DNA of 64,000 nt from assembly GCA_004557735.1 (NCBI GenBank), contig SFFV01000003.1:1-64000 (forward strand). The letters are read 5' to 3'. Below, piece by piece: positions 43,169 to 51,647 of this stretch (the stretch's first letter is position 1; every line of letters starts with the position of its first letter). Both the position numbers and the translations under genes were made by a program. The stretch comes from Clostridiales bacterium. Lineage in GTDB: Bacteria > Bacillota > Clostridia > Oscillospirales > Oscillospiraceae. The notes beneath the pieces are model-generated. The model was given only the letters and a program-made list of their open reading frames with translations. It searched no databases and was not told the origin of the DNA.

Positions 43169-43354
43169 TTATTTCGCATGACGCGCTGCCGCCGTGTCCG
43201 TTGCGGAGGAGTGTCCCGTCCTGCCGCGCTGCTTGCGGTCGAGCTTGCTCATGGCGCTGATCTTCGCGCTGTCTGCGGGCACCGCGCCGAGAACCCGCAG
43301 ACGCATGCGCTGTGTCAGGCTGTCCGCAGAGCAGAGCCGGTCGCTGACGGCCAC
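43169..43354 (-). pseudogene. Possible C-terminal gene fragment
   Basis: A 61-codon frame with strongly GC-biased third positions ends in TAA at 43169 and contains RMRLRVLGAVPADSAK and a basic KLDRKQRGR tail. I do not recognise it. It may be the end of a gene lost when the island formed, or a chance frame. The rest of 43105-43390 shows nothing else. Confidence 0.3.
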
Positions 43355-43390
43355 TGCTTTTGCGCTTTGGTTCCATACAGCGCCGCACCG

Positions 43391-46156
43391 TCAAGCGTCC
43401 CCGCGAAGGGCGGCGACCTGCTCCGCCATGGTGGGAACGTCGCATTTTCCGGTGCGGATGGCCTCCAGAATGACCTCCGGCGAGGCCGGGACCTTGTTAA
43501 TGCGCACGCCGGCGGCGCGGGAGACGGCGTTGAGGATCGCCGGGGTGATCGGCACGGTGGCGACCTCGCTCACGCCCTTCGCGCCGTAAGGCCCGATGGG
43601 TTCGGGATCCTCGATGAGGATGAGCTTATAGCGCGGCGTGTCCTCCGCTTTGGGCAGCCCCATCTGCCCATAGAGCTTTTTGACCGGGTAGCCGTTCTTC
43701 GTCGGGTGTCCCTCGGTGAGCGCGTACCCCTGCCCCATCGACACACTGCCCTGCATCTGCCCTTCGATGATGCGCGGGTTGATCGCGCGGCCGACGTCGT
43801 GCGCGGCGATGACCTTGAGGAGCTTCACCTTGCCCGTGGCGGTATCCAGCTCAACGATCGCCGCCTGCGTCGCGTAGGCGTAGGCGGGAAAATTGCGGTA
43901 CTTTACGCCCTTTTCCTCCGCGCCCTTGAAGTTGCCGATGGCGAAGCATTCCGGCGCGCGGAAGTAATACTCCGCGTACCGGCTCTCGCCCGGCTGCGGC
44001 GGACGCTCCTCCAGCTCCTTTTGCAGCAGGCGGCACGCCTCGTACACGGCGCGGCCGCCGCAGAGCGTCTGGCGTTCGGACACGCTCTCGCCGGTCGGGA
44101 TCGTGATGTCCGTGTCGCCGATGACGATGTCGATATCCTTCATGTCCATGCGGAGCGTTTCGGCGGCGATCTGCACCATGGCCGTGCGGAAGCCCTGCCC
44201 CATGTCCGTGCCGGAAACGATCATACGGAGCTTGCCCTCGCCGTCGAGCGTGAGCTTGCACGCGCCGTCGTCAATGAAGATCCCCTTGCCGACGCCGGAA
44301 TTTTTAAACCCGGACGCCACGCCCCAGCCGAGGCGCTTCGTGCCGTTCGGATATTTCCCCTCGTATTCTTTGAGCGCTTCCCTGAGCGCCTTTTCGCACA
44401 GGTCGATCGTATCGTGCATGCCCATGCTGCTCTCGAGCAGTTCGCCGCCGACGGAGCAGCTGCCCGGATACACGGCGTTGCGGCGGCGCAGCTCAAAGGG
44501 GTCGATGCCGAGCTTTTCCGCCATTTCGTCGAGCGCCGTTTCGATGGATATCGCCGCCTGATTGATGCCGTAGCCGCGGAACGCGCCGCCCTGCAAATTG
44601 TTGTTGCGGATGCAGCGGGCGTCCACGCGGACATTCGGGATGATGTACGGCCCGCCGGACATCAGGCAGCCGGTCATAAGCGTTCCGTAGCTTTCGGCCT
44701 CGTAGGGGCCTCCATCCGAGAACATGAAGCTCTCAAGATACCGGAATTTCCCGTCCTTTGAGAAGCCGATCTCATAATCCGTGTGGTAGCCGTGGCGGCG
44801 GGTCGTGACGATCATGTCCTCCTGCCGTGTGAGCGTGACCTTGACGGGCTTACCGCAGCAGAGCGCCGCGACCGCCGTGGGCGCTTCGAGAAACGAATCG
44901 CATTTCTTTCCGAAGCCGCCGCCGAGCGGCGTTGCCACAACGCGGATGTTCTCCTCGTCCATGGCGAGGTTTTTTGCGAGCATCCGGCGCACCTCAAAGG
45001 GCGCCTGCGTACAGGCGTACACCGTGACTTTGCCATCCCTTGCATAGCCGATGGCGCTCACCGGCTCCATGCACATGTGATCCTGCGGCTGAATGTCCTT
45101 GGAGACCCGTACCTTCACGATCCCGGGATCAGCTTTGCAGGCTTCCACGTCGCCGGTTTCGCGGCCGGTGCGGACAATGTAGCTGTTCGCGTTCACCCCC
45201 TCGGCGATCGTGTAAATGCCGGGGAGCTCGGTATAATCGATCGTTACGAGCTTTACCGCGGCACGGGCGTGCTCCGGCGTGTCGGCCACGACCATGGCGA
45301 CAAAATCGCCGAGGAAGCGCACCTCGTCCGAGCAGAACACCGGCTGATCGGGCGTCCATGTCCCGATCTTGTTGAGGCCGGGAACGTCTTTATGCGTAAC
45401 GATCCGCACAACGCCCGGCGCATTCTCCGCCGCGGAGCAGTCCACGGCGTTGATGCGCGCGTGCGGCACGGGAGCAAAGACAAACGCGCCGTGGAGCATC
45501 GTATCCTCGCCGAATTCGTCGGCCTCGTAATCGTCGCAGTACCGGAGCGTTCCGGCCGTTTTGGCAAGTCCGTCCACGTCCCAGACGCTCTCTCCGACGA
45601 ACCGGCCCTCGATCTCGGGAACGGTCTGTCCCTTACCGGCGACGATCTCGGTCGGGTCGTTCACCTGCACGGCCGCAAGCGGCACATCCTCGCCGCGCAG
45701 CCGCGCCGCGGCGAGCTTCACGCCCTCGATGATCTTCACATAGCCGGTGCAGCGGCAGTAGTTATGCTTCAGTCCCTCGTATATATCCTCCTCCGTTGGG
45801 GCGGAGTTATGCAGCAGCAGCGCCTTGGCCGCCATGACCATGCCCGGCGTGCAGAAACCGCACTGCACCGCCCCCGCGTCGAGGAAGGAGCGCTGAATGA
45901 CTTGCAGCATCGTGTCGTTCGGAAGGTTTTCGATCGTCTCCACGCTCTTTCCGGAGAGCGTTTTGAGCAGCGTGACGCATGAGCGAGCGAGCTGTCCGTC
46001 GATCAGCACGCTGCACGCGCCGCAGTGCCCGGTGGAGCAGCCTTCCTTGCTCCCCTTCATACACTCGACATTGCGCAGATACTTCAAAAGCGTCATGCGC
46101 CCCTCGTATGCCGCCGTGATCTCTCTGCCGTTCAGGATAAATGTTGCGTTTTCCAT
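43391..46156 (-). CDS. Molybdenum hydroxylase ([2Fe-2S] plus molybdopterin subunit fusion)
   Basis: A 921-residue xanthine dehydrogenase/aldehyde oxidoreductase-family enzyme. The plant-type [2Fe-2S] domain has Cys40, Cys45, Cys48 and Cys60, and the helical second cluster has Cys99, Cys102, Cys134 and Cys136. The molybdopterin part follows from about 180, with GGGFGKK, GGAFRGYG and MGQGFRTA loops and the catalytic Glu864 in KGVSE. There is no FAD domain and no separate FAD subunit gene next to it, so it resembles the Desulfovibrio Mop layout and electrons must leave to another partner. The substrate (purine, aldehyde or N-heterocycle) is unknown. Confidence 0.92.
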   Translation of the reverse strand: MENATFILNGREITAAYEGRMTLLKYLRNVECMKGSKEGCSTGHCGACSVLIDGQLARSCVTLLKTLSGKSVETIENLPNDTMLQVIQRSFLDAGAVQCGFCTPGMVMAAKALLLHNSAPTEEDIYEGLKHNYCRCTGYVKIIEGVKLAAARLRGEDVPLAAVQVNDPTEIVAGKGQTVPEIEGRFVGESVWDVDGLAKTAGTLRYCDDYEADEFGEDTMLHGAFVFAPVPHARINAVDCSAAENAPGVVRIVTHKDVPGLNKIGTWTPDQPVFCSDEVRFLGDFVAMVVADTPEHARAAVKLVTIDYTELPGIYTIAEGVNANSYIVRTGRETGDVEACKADPGIVKVRVSKDIQPQDHMCMEPVSAIGYARDGKVTVYACTQAPFEVRRMLAKNLAMDEENIRVVATPLGGGFGKKCDSFLEAPTAVAALCCGKPVKVTLTRQEDMIVTTRRHGYHTDYEIGFSKDGKFRYLESFMFSDGGPYEAESYGTLMTGCLMSGGPYIIPNVRVDARCIRNNNLQGGAFRGYGINQAAISIETALDEMAEKLGIDPFELRRRNAVYPGSCSVGGELLESSMGMHDTIDLCEKALREALKEYEGKYPNGTKRLGWGVASGFKNSGVGKGIFIDDGACKLTLDGEGKLRMIVSGTDMGQGFRTAMVQIAAETLRMDMKDIDIVIGDTDITIPTGESVSERQTLCGGRAVYEACRLLQKELEERPPQPGESRYAEYYFRAPECFAIGNFKGAEEKGVKYRNFPAYAYATQAAIVELDTATGKVKLLKVIAAHDVGRAINPRIIEGQMQGSVSMGQGYALTEGHPTKNGYPVKKLYGQMGLPKAEDTPRYKLILIEDPEPIGPYGAKGVSEVATVPITPAILNAVSRAAGVRINKVPASPEVILEAIRTGKCDVPTMAEQVAALRGDA

Positions 46157-46211
46157 GCAGCTTCCCCTTTCCCTCGCCGGTATTTGGGTTATTTTCTTTA
46201 CAGAATAGTTT

Positions 46212-46225
46212 GTTTCCTTGGAAAC
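46212..46225. promoter_or_regulatory. Likely MarR operator
   Basis: A perfect 6-2-6 palindrome (GTTTCC-TT-GGAAAC) lies just downstream of the hydroxylase -10 box, at about +8 to +21 of its transcript. The position suits repression by the divergent MarR protein. Confidence 0.7.
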
Positions 46226-46239
46226 GAGTTGTTATTTGT

Positions 46240-46267
46240 ATTATATACGGCCTCGGAGAATTGTCAA
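46240..46267 (-). promoter_or_regulatory. Promoter of the molybdenum hydroxylase gene
   Basis: Read on the minus strand, TTGACA (46267-46262) and TATAAT (46245-46240) are both perfect, with a 16-bp spacer. Confidence 0.9.
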
Positions 46268-46276
46268 GCGCTTTTG

Positions 46277-46305
46277 TTGACAGGCGCGGAGATCACGGAT
46301 AGAAT
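46277..46305 (+). promoter_or_regulatory. Promoter of the marR gene
   Basis: TTGACA (46277-46282) and TAGAAT (46300-46305) are 17 bp apart; the ATG is at 46338. Confidence 0.87.
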
Positions 46306-46337
46306 ATAGGCAGTTCAAGGGAAAGGAACTGCCGCTG

Positions 46338-46790
46338 ATGGATCGAAGCGAAGAGCTTTTGCAGCTCGTACTGGAATACACCAACCTCTCGGATGAGACC
46401 GACAAGCTGCACAACCGTGACAGTCTCTCCGGCTATGATAACTCCGAGCTGAACTGTCTTGACGCCATCGGACGTCTGGAGCAGCCGAACGTCACGGCGC
46501 TGGCCGGGGAAATGCGCATGACGAAGGGCGCGATCAGCAAGATTCTGCGCAAGCTCGCGGACAAGGGCGCGGTGGAGCCGTATCAGCTCGGCTCAAACCG
46601 GCAGAAGATCTTTTACCGGCTGACCGACGCCGGGCAGGAGCTTTTCGACGCGCACCGCGAGCGCCACCGCGGCTGGGAGGAGCGCGAGCTTTTGTTCTTC
46701 CGCTCTCTGTCCGAGGAGGAACTGTCGGGAGCCATACGCTTCTTCAACGACTACAATACCGATCTCCGTGCCCGGCTGGGAAAAGAATAA
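46338..46790 (+). CDS. MarR-family transcriptional regulator
   Basis: A 150-residue winged-helix repressor. The DNA-binding part is VTALAGEMRMTKGAISKILRKL (helix-turn-helix, about 53-74) followed by the wing (QKIFYRLTDAG). The N- and C-terminal helices form the dimer interface. It is transcribed away from the molybdenum hydroxylase gene with an operator-like palindrome between them, so it very likely controls that gene and perhaps itself. Confidence 0.9.
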   Translation: MDRSEELLQLVLEYTNLSDETDKLHNRDSLSGYDNSELNCLDAIGRLEQPNVTALAGEMRMTKGAISKILRKLADKGAVEPYQLGSNRQKIFYRLTDAGQELFDAHRERHRGWEERELLFFRSLSEEELSGAIRFFNDYNTDLRARLGKE

Positions 46791-46807
46791 CGCTTTAAAG
46801 ATAGCAG

Positions 46808-46845
46808 AAGAGAGATGGAACGATCCATCTCTCTTTCGCTTTTTT
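46808..46845. terminator. Terminator between marR and the GH3 gene
   Basis: A 12-bp stem (46808-46819 with 46824-46835) and 4-base loop are followed by TTCGCTTTTTT on the plus strand. The minus-strand GH3 gene ends at its edge. Confidence 0.85.
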
Positions 46846-48167
46846 CAGGGATTGAAAATGCCGTAGAGCTGCTTATATTGCAGCACGCGGTACACGCTCT
46901 CGTCGAGGCGGGTCTCGGATATCGTGCCGTTTTCCACTGCCGTCACAACGGCGTCAAACGCCTCGGACAGCACCTCGGGCATGAGAACGACATCCACGCC
47001 CGCCTGGATCGCGGCGATCGCGGCGTCGCCGGATGAGTAAGCATCGGTCACGCCGTGCATCGCCATGGAATCCGTGATCACAAGCCCCGTGAAGCCCAGC
47101 TCGCCGCGAAGATACTCGCGGATCACCGTTCCGGACAGGCTCGCGGGCGTCAGATCGCCGGTGACGTTCGGCGCGGCGATATGCCCGACCATAACGGCGG
47201 CGCCCGTCAGGTCGTTCGCGCTGTACGGGATCCACTCGCACTCGGCAAGCTCGTCGTGCGTTTTATACGTCACGGCAAGGCCGTTGTGGCTGTCCTCGGC
47301 GGTGTCCCCGTGACCGGGAAAATGCTTGTATACCGGCAGGACGCCCTGCGAGGCGAGGCCCTGCGCGCACGCGCCCGCCATGGCCGCGGCGGTACGGGCG
47401 TCCGTGGAAAACGCGCGACTGCCGATGACGGTATTGGCGGGATTCGTATACACGTCCGCCACGGGCGCGAAGTCCACCGTGAAGCCGTAATCGGTGAGAT
47501 ATGCGCCGATCGTGCGGCCCATATTCTCCGCGTCCGCCGCGCTGCCCGACGCGCCCACAGCGGCGGCGCTTTCATACTTCGGCAGACCGAAGGCGGCGTT
47601 GTTCGCGAGACGCGCGACCAGGCCGCCTTCCTCGTCCACGCCGAGGAACATCGGCACCGTCGTCGCGTCGCGCAGCTGCGCGGAAAAGGCGCGGAGCGTT
47701 TCGGGATCGGAGATATTTTTGCCGAAGATCGCGACCCCGCCGACCGGGTATGCCGCGAGCACGGCGCGCATATCGTCCGTGAGCGTTTTCACGCCCTCCG
47801 TTTCGGAGGAATTGATCTCCCCCGGCGTCCGCGCCGGATCCAGCGCGTCCGGACGGATGAAGAAGAGCTGCCCGACCTTTTCGCGCAGCGTCATCGTGTC
47901 CATATACCGCGCGACGGCGTCGCTCTCCGCCGGGGCTTCGGCCGTCGTCGGAGTTTCTGTCTCTGCCGGAGAGTGTGATGCCTCCGTTGATTTCTCCGGC
48001 GTATCCGCCGGTTCGGGCGTGGCAGTCGGCTGCGGCGTTGCCGTGGGCCGGAGCGCCGCCGTGCCCTCCGGCTCCGGGTATCCGGACGCCGGAGACGGCG
48101 CGCCGCAGGCGGTCAGAAGGACGCACAGTGCAAGCAGCAGCGCGGCGGAAACAGACAGCTTTTTCAT
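46845..48167 (-). CDS. GH3 family lipoprotein, beta-N-acetylhexosaminidase-like
   Basis: A 440-residue secreted lipoprotein (lipobox L-T-A-C, Cys21) with a Pro/Thr/Glu-rich linker to about residue 85 and a GH3 TIM barrel. The bacterial NagZ-type signature KHFPGHGDTAEDSH supplies the catalytic His/Asp dyad, and the nucleophile is the Asp in ITDSMAM. It probably removes GlcNAc from muropeptides at the cell surface. It lacks the second GH3 domain, as NagZ does. Confidence 0.9.
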   Translation of the reverse strand: MKKLSVSAALLLALCVLLTACGAPSPASGYPEPEGTAALRPTATPQPTATPEPADTPEKSTEASHSPAETETPTTAEAPAESDAVARYMDTMTLREKVGQLFFIRPDALDPARTPGEINSSETEGVKTLTDDMRAVLAAYPVGGVAIFGKNISDPETLRAFSAQLRDATTVPMFLGVDEEGGLVARLANNAAFGLPKYESAAAVGASGSAADAENMGRTIGAYLTDYGFTVDFAPVADVYTNPANTVIGSRAFSTDARTAAAMAGACAQGLASQGVLPVYKHFPGHGDTAEDSHNGLAVTYKTHDELAECEWIPYSANDLTGAAVMVGHIAAPNVTGDLTPASLSGTVIREYLRGELGFTGLVITDSMAMHGVTDAYSSGDAAIAAIQAGVDVVLMPEVLSEAFDAVVTAVENGTISETRLDESVYRVLQYKQLYGIFNP

Positions 48168-48234
48168 TTTCGCGTTCCTTTCGCTTTTTCTTGTATGTTA
48201 TAGTAGATAGACGCATTTCCCTGCGGTTTTGTTC

Positions 48235-48268
48235 GAAAAAATGGCGCAGCCTTTCTCAAGGCTGCGCC
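48235..48268 (-). terminator. Terminator of the ribosomal alpha operon
   Basis: A 9-bp stem (48243-48251 with 48260-48268) is followed, in the minus direction, by ATTTTTTCG. It lies 23 bases after the rplQ stop. Confidence 0.88.
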
Positions 48269-48290
48269 GTTTTTGCGTTTTATGCGGGAA

Positions 48291-48632
48291 TTACACCAAC
48301 TCGATGACCGCCATCTCCGCGGCGTCGCCCTTGCGGGTGCCGATGCGGGTGATGCGGGTGTAGCCGCCGGTGCGCTCCTTGTACTTGGGAGCGATCTCGT
48401 CGAAGGTGCGCTTGGCGATGTCCTCACGGGTGATGAAGGAGCAAGCCTGGCGGTAGTTGCTCAGGCCGCCTTCCTTGCCGAGGGTGATCATCTTCTCAGC
48501 GAGAGGAGCGATCTCCTTGGCGCGGGTGACTGTGGTCTCCATCCGTCCCTTGTCCAGGAAGTCCGTGACCTGCTGGCGGAGCATTGCCATGCGCTGATCG
48601 GTAGTCTTACCGAGTTTTCTGTTGGCAGGCAT
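48291..48632 (-). CDS. rplQ: 50S ribosomal protein L17
   Basis: A 113-residue large-subunit protein near the exit tunnel. It starts with PANRKLGKTTDQRMAMLRQ, which is the L17 signature, and ends with a MAVIELV strand. It is the last gene of the S10-spc-alpha block, 16 bases after rpoA. Confidence 0.97.
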   Translation of the reverse strand: MPANRKLGKTTDQRMAMLRQQVTDFLDKGRMETTVTRAKEIAPLAEKMITLGKEGGLSNYRQACSFITREDIAKRTFDEIAPKYKERTGGYTRITRIGTRKGDAAEMAVIELV

Positions 48633-48648
48633 TGTTTTTTCCTCCTAT

Positions 48649-49602
48649 TTACTGGTTGTTGTCGTCGCTGGCCAGGGACAATCCCATCATGGCGAGTTTG
48701 TGCTCGACCTCTTCGAGAGATTTGCGGCCCAGGTTGCGGACCTTGATCATCTCGTCCTGCGTTTTGGAGATGAGGTCCTCGACGGTGTTGATGTTTGCGC
48801 GCTTGAGGCAGTTGAAGCTGCGAACCGAGAGGTCCAGCTCCTCGATCGTCATTTCCAGCACCTTTTCCTGCTGCTGCGGCTCGCGCTCCTTGACCGTGAC
48901 GGTCCCGCCGGCGGCGTCCGAAAGGTCGGTGAAGAGCGTGAAGTGGTCGCAGAGGATCTTGGCGCCCAGCGAAACGGCGTCACGCGCCGTGATCGTCTTG
49001 TCCGTCCACACTTCAATGGTCAGCTTGTCGTAGTCCACCTGGTTGCCCACGCGGGTGTTCTCGACAGAGTAATTGACCTTCAGCACGGGGGAGTAGATCG
49101 AGTCAACGGGAATGGTGCCGATGACGGGCTGTGCCGGCTTGTTGTGCTCGGCCGTGACGTAGCCGCGGCCGTGCCCAACGGTCAGCTCCATGGAAAGAGA
49201 GCCGTCCGGGCCCAGCGTGGCGATGTGATGCTCGGGATTGAGGATCTCAACCTCCGCGTCCGTCTTGATGTCGCCGGCGGTGACTTCGCCCTCGCCGGAC
49301 GCTTCAATGTAGACGGTCTTGGGAGTGTCGCAGTGGAGACGGGCGATGATGCCCTTCACGTTGAGAACGATCTCGGTCACATCCTCGGTCACGCCGGGGA
49401 TGGTGGAAAACTCATGCTGGATCCCGGCGATCTTGATCTTCGTGACCGCCGTTCCGGGCAGGGAGGAGAGGAGAACACGCCGCAGGGAGTTGCCCAAGGT
49501 CGTGCCATAGCCGCGCTCCAGCGGTTCGACGATGAATTTGCCGTAGGATGCTTCCGCCGAATTTTCGATGCACTCGATACGCGGCTTTTCTATTTCGATC
49601 AT
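48649..49602 (-). CDS. rpoA: DNA-directed RNA polymerase subunit alpha
   Basis: A 317-residue subunit with both domains: the N-terminal dimerisation domain (PLERGYGTTLGNSLRRVLLSS) and the C-terminal DNA- and activator-binding domain with helix-hairpin-helix (IEELDLSVRSFNCLKRANI, RNLGRKSLEEV). The alpha operon position between rpsD and rplQ is canonical. Confidence 0.98.
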   Translation of the reverse strand: MIEIEKPRIECIENSAEASYGKFIVEPLERGYGTTLGNSLRRVLLSSLPGTAVTKIKIAGIQHEFSTIPGVTEDVTEIVLNVKGIIARLHCDTPKTVYIEASGEGEVTAGDIKTDAEVEILNPEHHIATLGPDGSLSMELTVGHGRGYVTAEHNKPAQPVIGTIPVDSIYSPVLKVNYSVENTRVGNQVDYDKLTIEVWTDKTITARDAVSLGAKILCDHFTLFTDLSDAAGGTVTVKEREPQQQEKVLEMTIEELDLSVRSFNCLKRANINTVEDLISKTQDEMIKVRNLGRKSLEEVEHKLAMMGLSLASDDNNQ

Positions 49603-49678
49603 GTAGTACCCTCCTTTAAATGTCGGCGCCGTTGGATCGGCGCCGCAGTTGTGTCAGCTTACCAATCGGACGGGGGTA

Positions 49679-50305
49679 TTACTTGGAGTACAGCTCGACG
49701 ATGAGGTGCTCCTCGATCGGAAGGTCGATATCGTCGCGCTCGGGCACGCCGACGACCTTGGCAACCATATTGTTGGCATCGTACTCCAGCCACTTCGGCG
49801 GCTGACGGAAGGCATTGGCTTCGACGCTGGACTTGATCTTCTCCAGGCTGCGGCTGCTGTCCTTCAGCGTGATGACCATGCCCGGCTTCACAAGGTAGCT
49901 GGGGATGTTGACCTTGCGGCCGTTCACGGTGAAGTGGCCGTGCGTCACGAGCTGACGCGCTTCCGCGCGGCTCATGGCAAAGCCCAGACGGTAGATCACG
50001 TTGTCCAGACGGCTCTCCAGGATGGCGAGCAGGTTCTGGCCGGCCTGGCCGGGACGGCGCTCCGCAAGATCATAGTAGCTGCGGAACTGCTTCTCGAGCA
50101 CGCCGTAGTATCTCTTGGCCTTCTGCTTCTCACGCAGCTGCAGGCCGTACTCGGAGTTCTTGCTGCGGCCCTGACCGTGCTGGCCGGGGTTGCCGCTGCG
50201 GCACTCTATGGCGCACTTGCCGGTGTAGCATCTGTCGCCCTTCAGAAAGAGCTTCTGGCCCTCGCGGCGGCACTGCCGGCAGACGGCCTCAGTATATCTT
50301 GCCAT
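49679..50305 (-). CDS. rpsD: 30S ribosomal protein S4
   Basis: A 208-residue primary 16S rRNA binder. The N-terminus has four Cys (CRQC and CYTGKC), so this is the zinc-binding C+ form. The S4 RNA-binding domain (SRLDNVIYRLGFAMSRAEAR) follows. In many Firmicutes rpsD is monocistronic; here it stays in the alpha operon, between rpsK and rpoA. Confidence 0.97.
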   Translation of the reverse strand: MARYTEAVCRQCRREGQKLFLKGDRCYTGKCAIECRSGNPGQHGQGRSKNSEYGLQLREKQKAKRYYGVLEKQFRSYYDLAERRPGQAGQNLLAILESRLDNVIYRLGFAMSRAEARQLVTHGHFTVNGRKVNIPSYLVKPGMVITLKDSSRSLEKIKSSVEANAFRQPPKWLEYDANNMVAKVVGVPERDDIDLPIEEHLIVELYSK

Positions 50306-50323
50306 TACTCTTACCTCCTTTGA

Positions 50324-50725
50324 TCAGACGCGGCGACGCTTGGGCGGACGGCATCCGTTGTGCGGGATGGGGGTCACGTCCTTGATCATCGTCACTTCGA
50401 GTCCGGCGGTCTGGAGCGCGCGGATGGCCGCTTCGCGTCCCGAACCGGGGCCCTTGACAAACACTTCCACGGACTTCAGGCCGTGCTCCATAGCAGCGCG
50501 GGAAGCCGTTTCAGCGGCGGTCTGCGCGGCAAACGGGGTGCTCTTGCGGCTGCCCCGGAAGCCCATGCCGCCGGCGGAGGCCCAGGAAATGGCGTTGCCC
50601 TGGGTGTCGGTGATGGTCACCATGGTGTTGTTGAAGGAAGAGCTGATATGCACCTGGCCCTTCTCGATATTCTTCCGCTCTCTGCGGCGGGTACGGACTT
50701 TCTTGCCCTTCTGTGCGGTAGCCAT
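50324..50725 (-). CDS. rpsK: 30S ribosomal protein S11
   Basis: A 133-residue platform protein. The signature SFNNTMVTITDTQGNAISWA and the C-terminal HNGCRPPKRRRV are typical. It is 18 bases after rpsM. Confidence 0.97.
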   Translation of the reverse strand: MATAQKGKKVRTRRRERKNIEKGQVHISSSFNNTMVTITDTQGNAISWASAGGMGFRGSRKSTPFAAQTAAETASRAAMEHGLKSVEVFVKGPGSGREAAIRALQTAGLEVTMIKDVTPIPHNGCRPPKRRRV

Positions 50726-50743
50726 AGTATCAGTTTCCCTCCC

Positions 50744-51112
50744 TTACTTCTTTTTGTTCGCGATGGTGCGCTTCGGACCCTTGCGGGTACGGGCGTTGGT
50801 CTTGCTGCGCTGGCCGCGCACGGGGAGACCCTTGCGGTGGCGCAGGCCGCGGTAAGAACCGATCTCGGTCAGATTCTTGATGTTCAGAGCCACCTGGCGG
50901 CGAAGGTCGCCTTCCACGATGAACTCCTTGTCGATGCACTCGCGGATACGCGCCTCTTCCTCGTCGGAAAGGTCGCGCACGCGGGTGTCAGGGTTGATTC
51001 CGGTCTCTTCGAGAATTCTCTTCGCGCTCGTTCTGCCGATACCGAAAACGTAGGTCAGACCGATCTCGATTCTCTTGTCTCTGGGCAGGTCAACGCCGGC
51101 AATTCGTGCCAT
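50744..51112 (-). CDS. rpsM: 30S ribosomal protein S13
   Basis: A 122-residue head protein that contacts S19 and the P-site tRNA. It begins MARIAGVDLPRDKR and ends with a basic tail that reaches the decoding site. The ATG at 51112 is chosen since AAAGGA lies upstream and the family begins there. Confidence 0.97.
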   Translation of the reverse strand: MARIAGVDLPRDKRIEIGLTYVFGIGRTSAKRILEETGINPDTRVRDLSDEEEARIRECIDKEFIVEGDLRRQVALNIKNLTEIGSYRGLRHRKGLPVRGQRSKTNARTRKGPKRTIANKKK

Positions 51113-51263
51113 GTTTTGCAATCATTCCTTTCAATGATTTTATGCCATGTCTGGGGGTGGTTCGGGCCTATGGCATAATGAAGGCCGACCCCAAAGGGCA
51201 GTAATGAATTATGCCCTTTCTTACGGTTTTCTTATCTGCGATTGATCCGCCGCCGGGCAGATC
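51113..51263 (-). other. Structured 151-base spacer between rpmJ and rpsM
   Basis: This gap is long for the operon. It contains paired segments: TATGCCAT-type arms at about 51142-51149 and 51170-51177, and a GGGGG/CCCC-based stem between about 51154 and 51196. An alpha-operon regulatory structure is possible, but I cannot assign it to a known autoregulatory motif. Confidence 0.4.
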
Positions 51264-51377
51264 TCAGCCCTGGCGCTGCTTGTGCTTGGGGTTCTCGCAG
51301 ATGCACATAACTTTACCCTTGCGCTTGATGATCTTGCACTTCTCGCACATGGGCTTCACACTGGGACGCACTTTCAT
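51264..51377 (-). CDS. rpmJ: 50S ribosomal protein L36
   Basis: A 37-residue protein starting MKVRPSVKPMCEKC and ending NPKHKQRQG. Three Cys and one His form the zinc site, so this is the C+ form. AGGAGGAT precedes the ATG, and it sits between infA and rpsM as usual. Confidence 0.95.
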   Translation of the reverse strand: MKVRPSVKPMCEKCKIIKRKGKVMCICENPKHKQRQG

Positions 51378-51416
51378 GGTTTATCCTCCTTCGTGTCGCA
51401 CTGTTGGAGTTCGTAA

Positions 51417-51635
51417 TTACTTGGACCGCCAGGTGATGCGGCCACGGGTCAGATCGTAAGGACTCATCTGTACCGTCACCTTGTCGCCGGGCAGGATGCG
51501 GATGAAATTCATGCGGAGCTTGCCGGAGATATGAGCAAGAATGGTGTGGCCATTGCCGATGTCCACCCGGAAAGAGGTGTTCGGCAGGGATTCCACGACC
51601 GTTCCCTCCAGCTCGATAACGTCGTCTTTCGCCAT
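51417..51635 (-). CDS. infA: Translation initiation factor IF-1
   Basis: A 72-residue OB-fold protein that binds the ribosomal A site. It starts MAKDDVIELEGTVVESLPN and ends GRITWRSK, typical of the family. It lies 12 bases after map. Confidence 0.97.
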   Translation of the reverse strand: MAKDDVIELEGTVVESLPNTSFRVDIGNGHTILAHISGKLRMNFIRILPGDKVTVQMSPYDLTRGRITWRSK

Positions 51636-51647
51636 ATAAGTCCCTCC

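Noticed and set aside
43154..44761. Plus-strand open frame of over 500 codons opposite the molybdenum hydroxylase
   Set aside because: It mirrors the hydroxylase codons and holds no recognisable motif.
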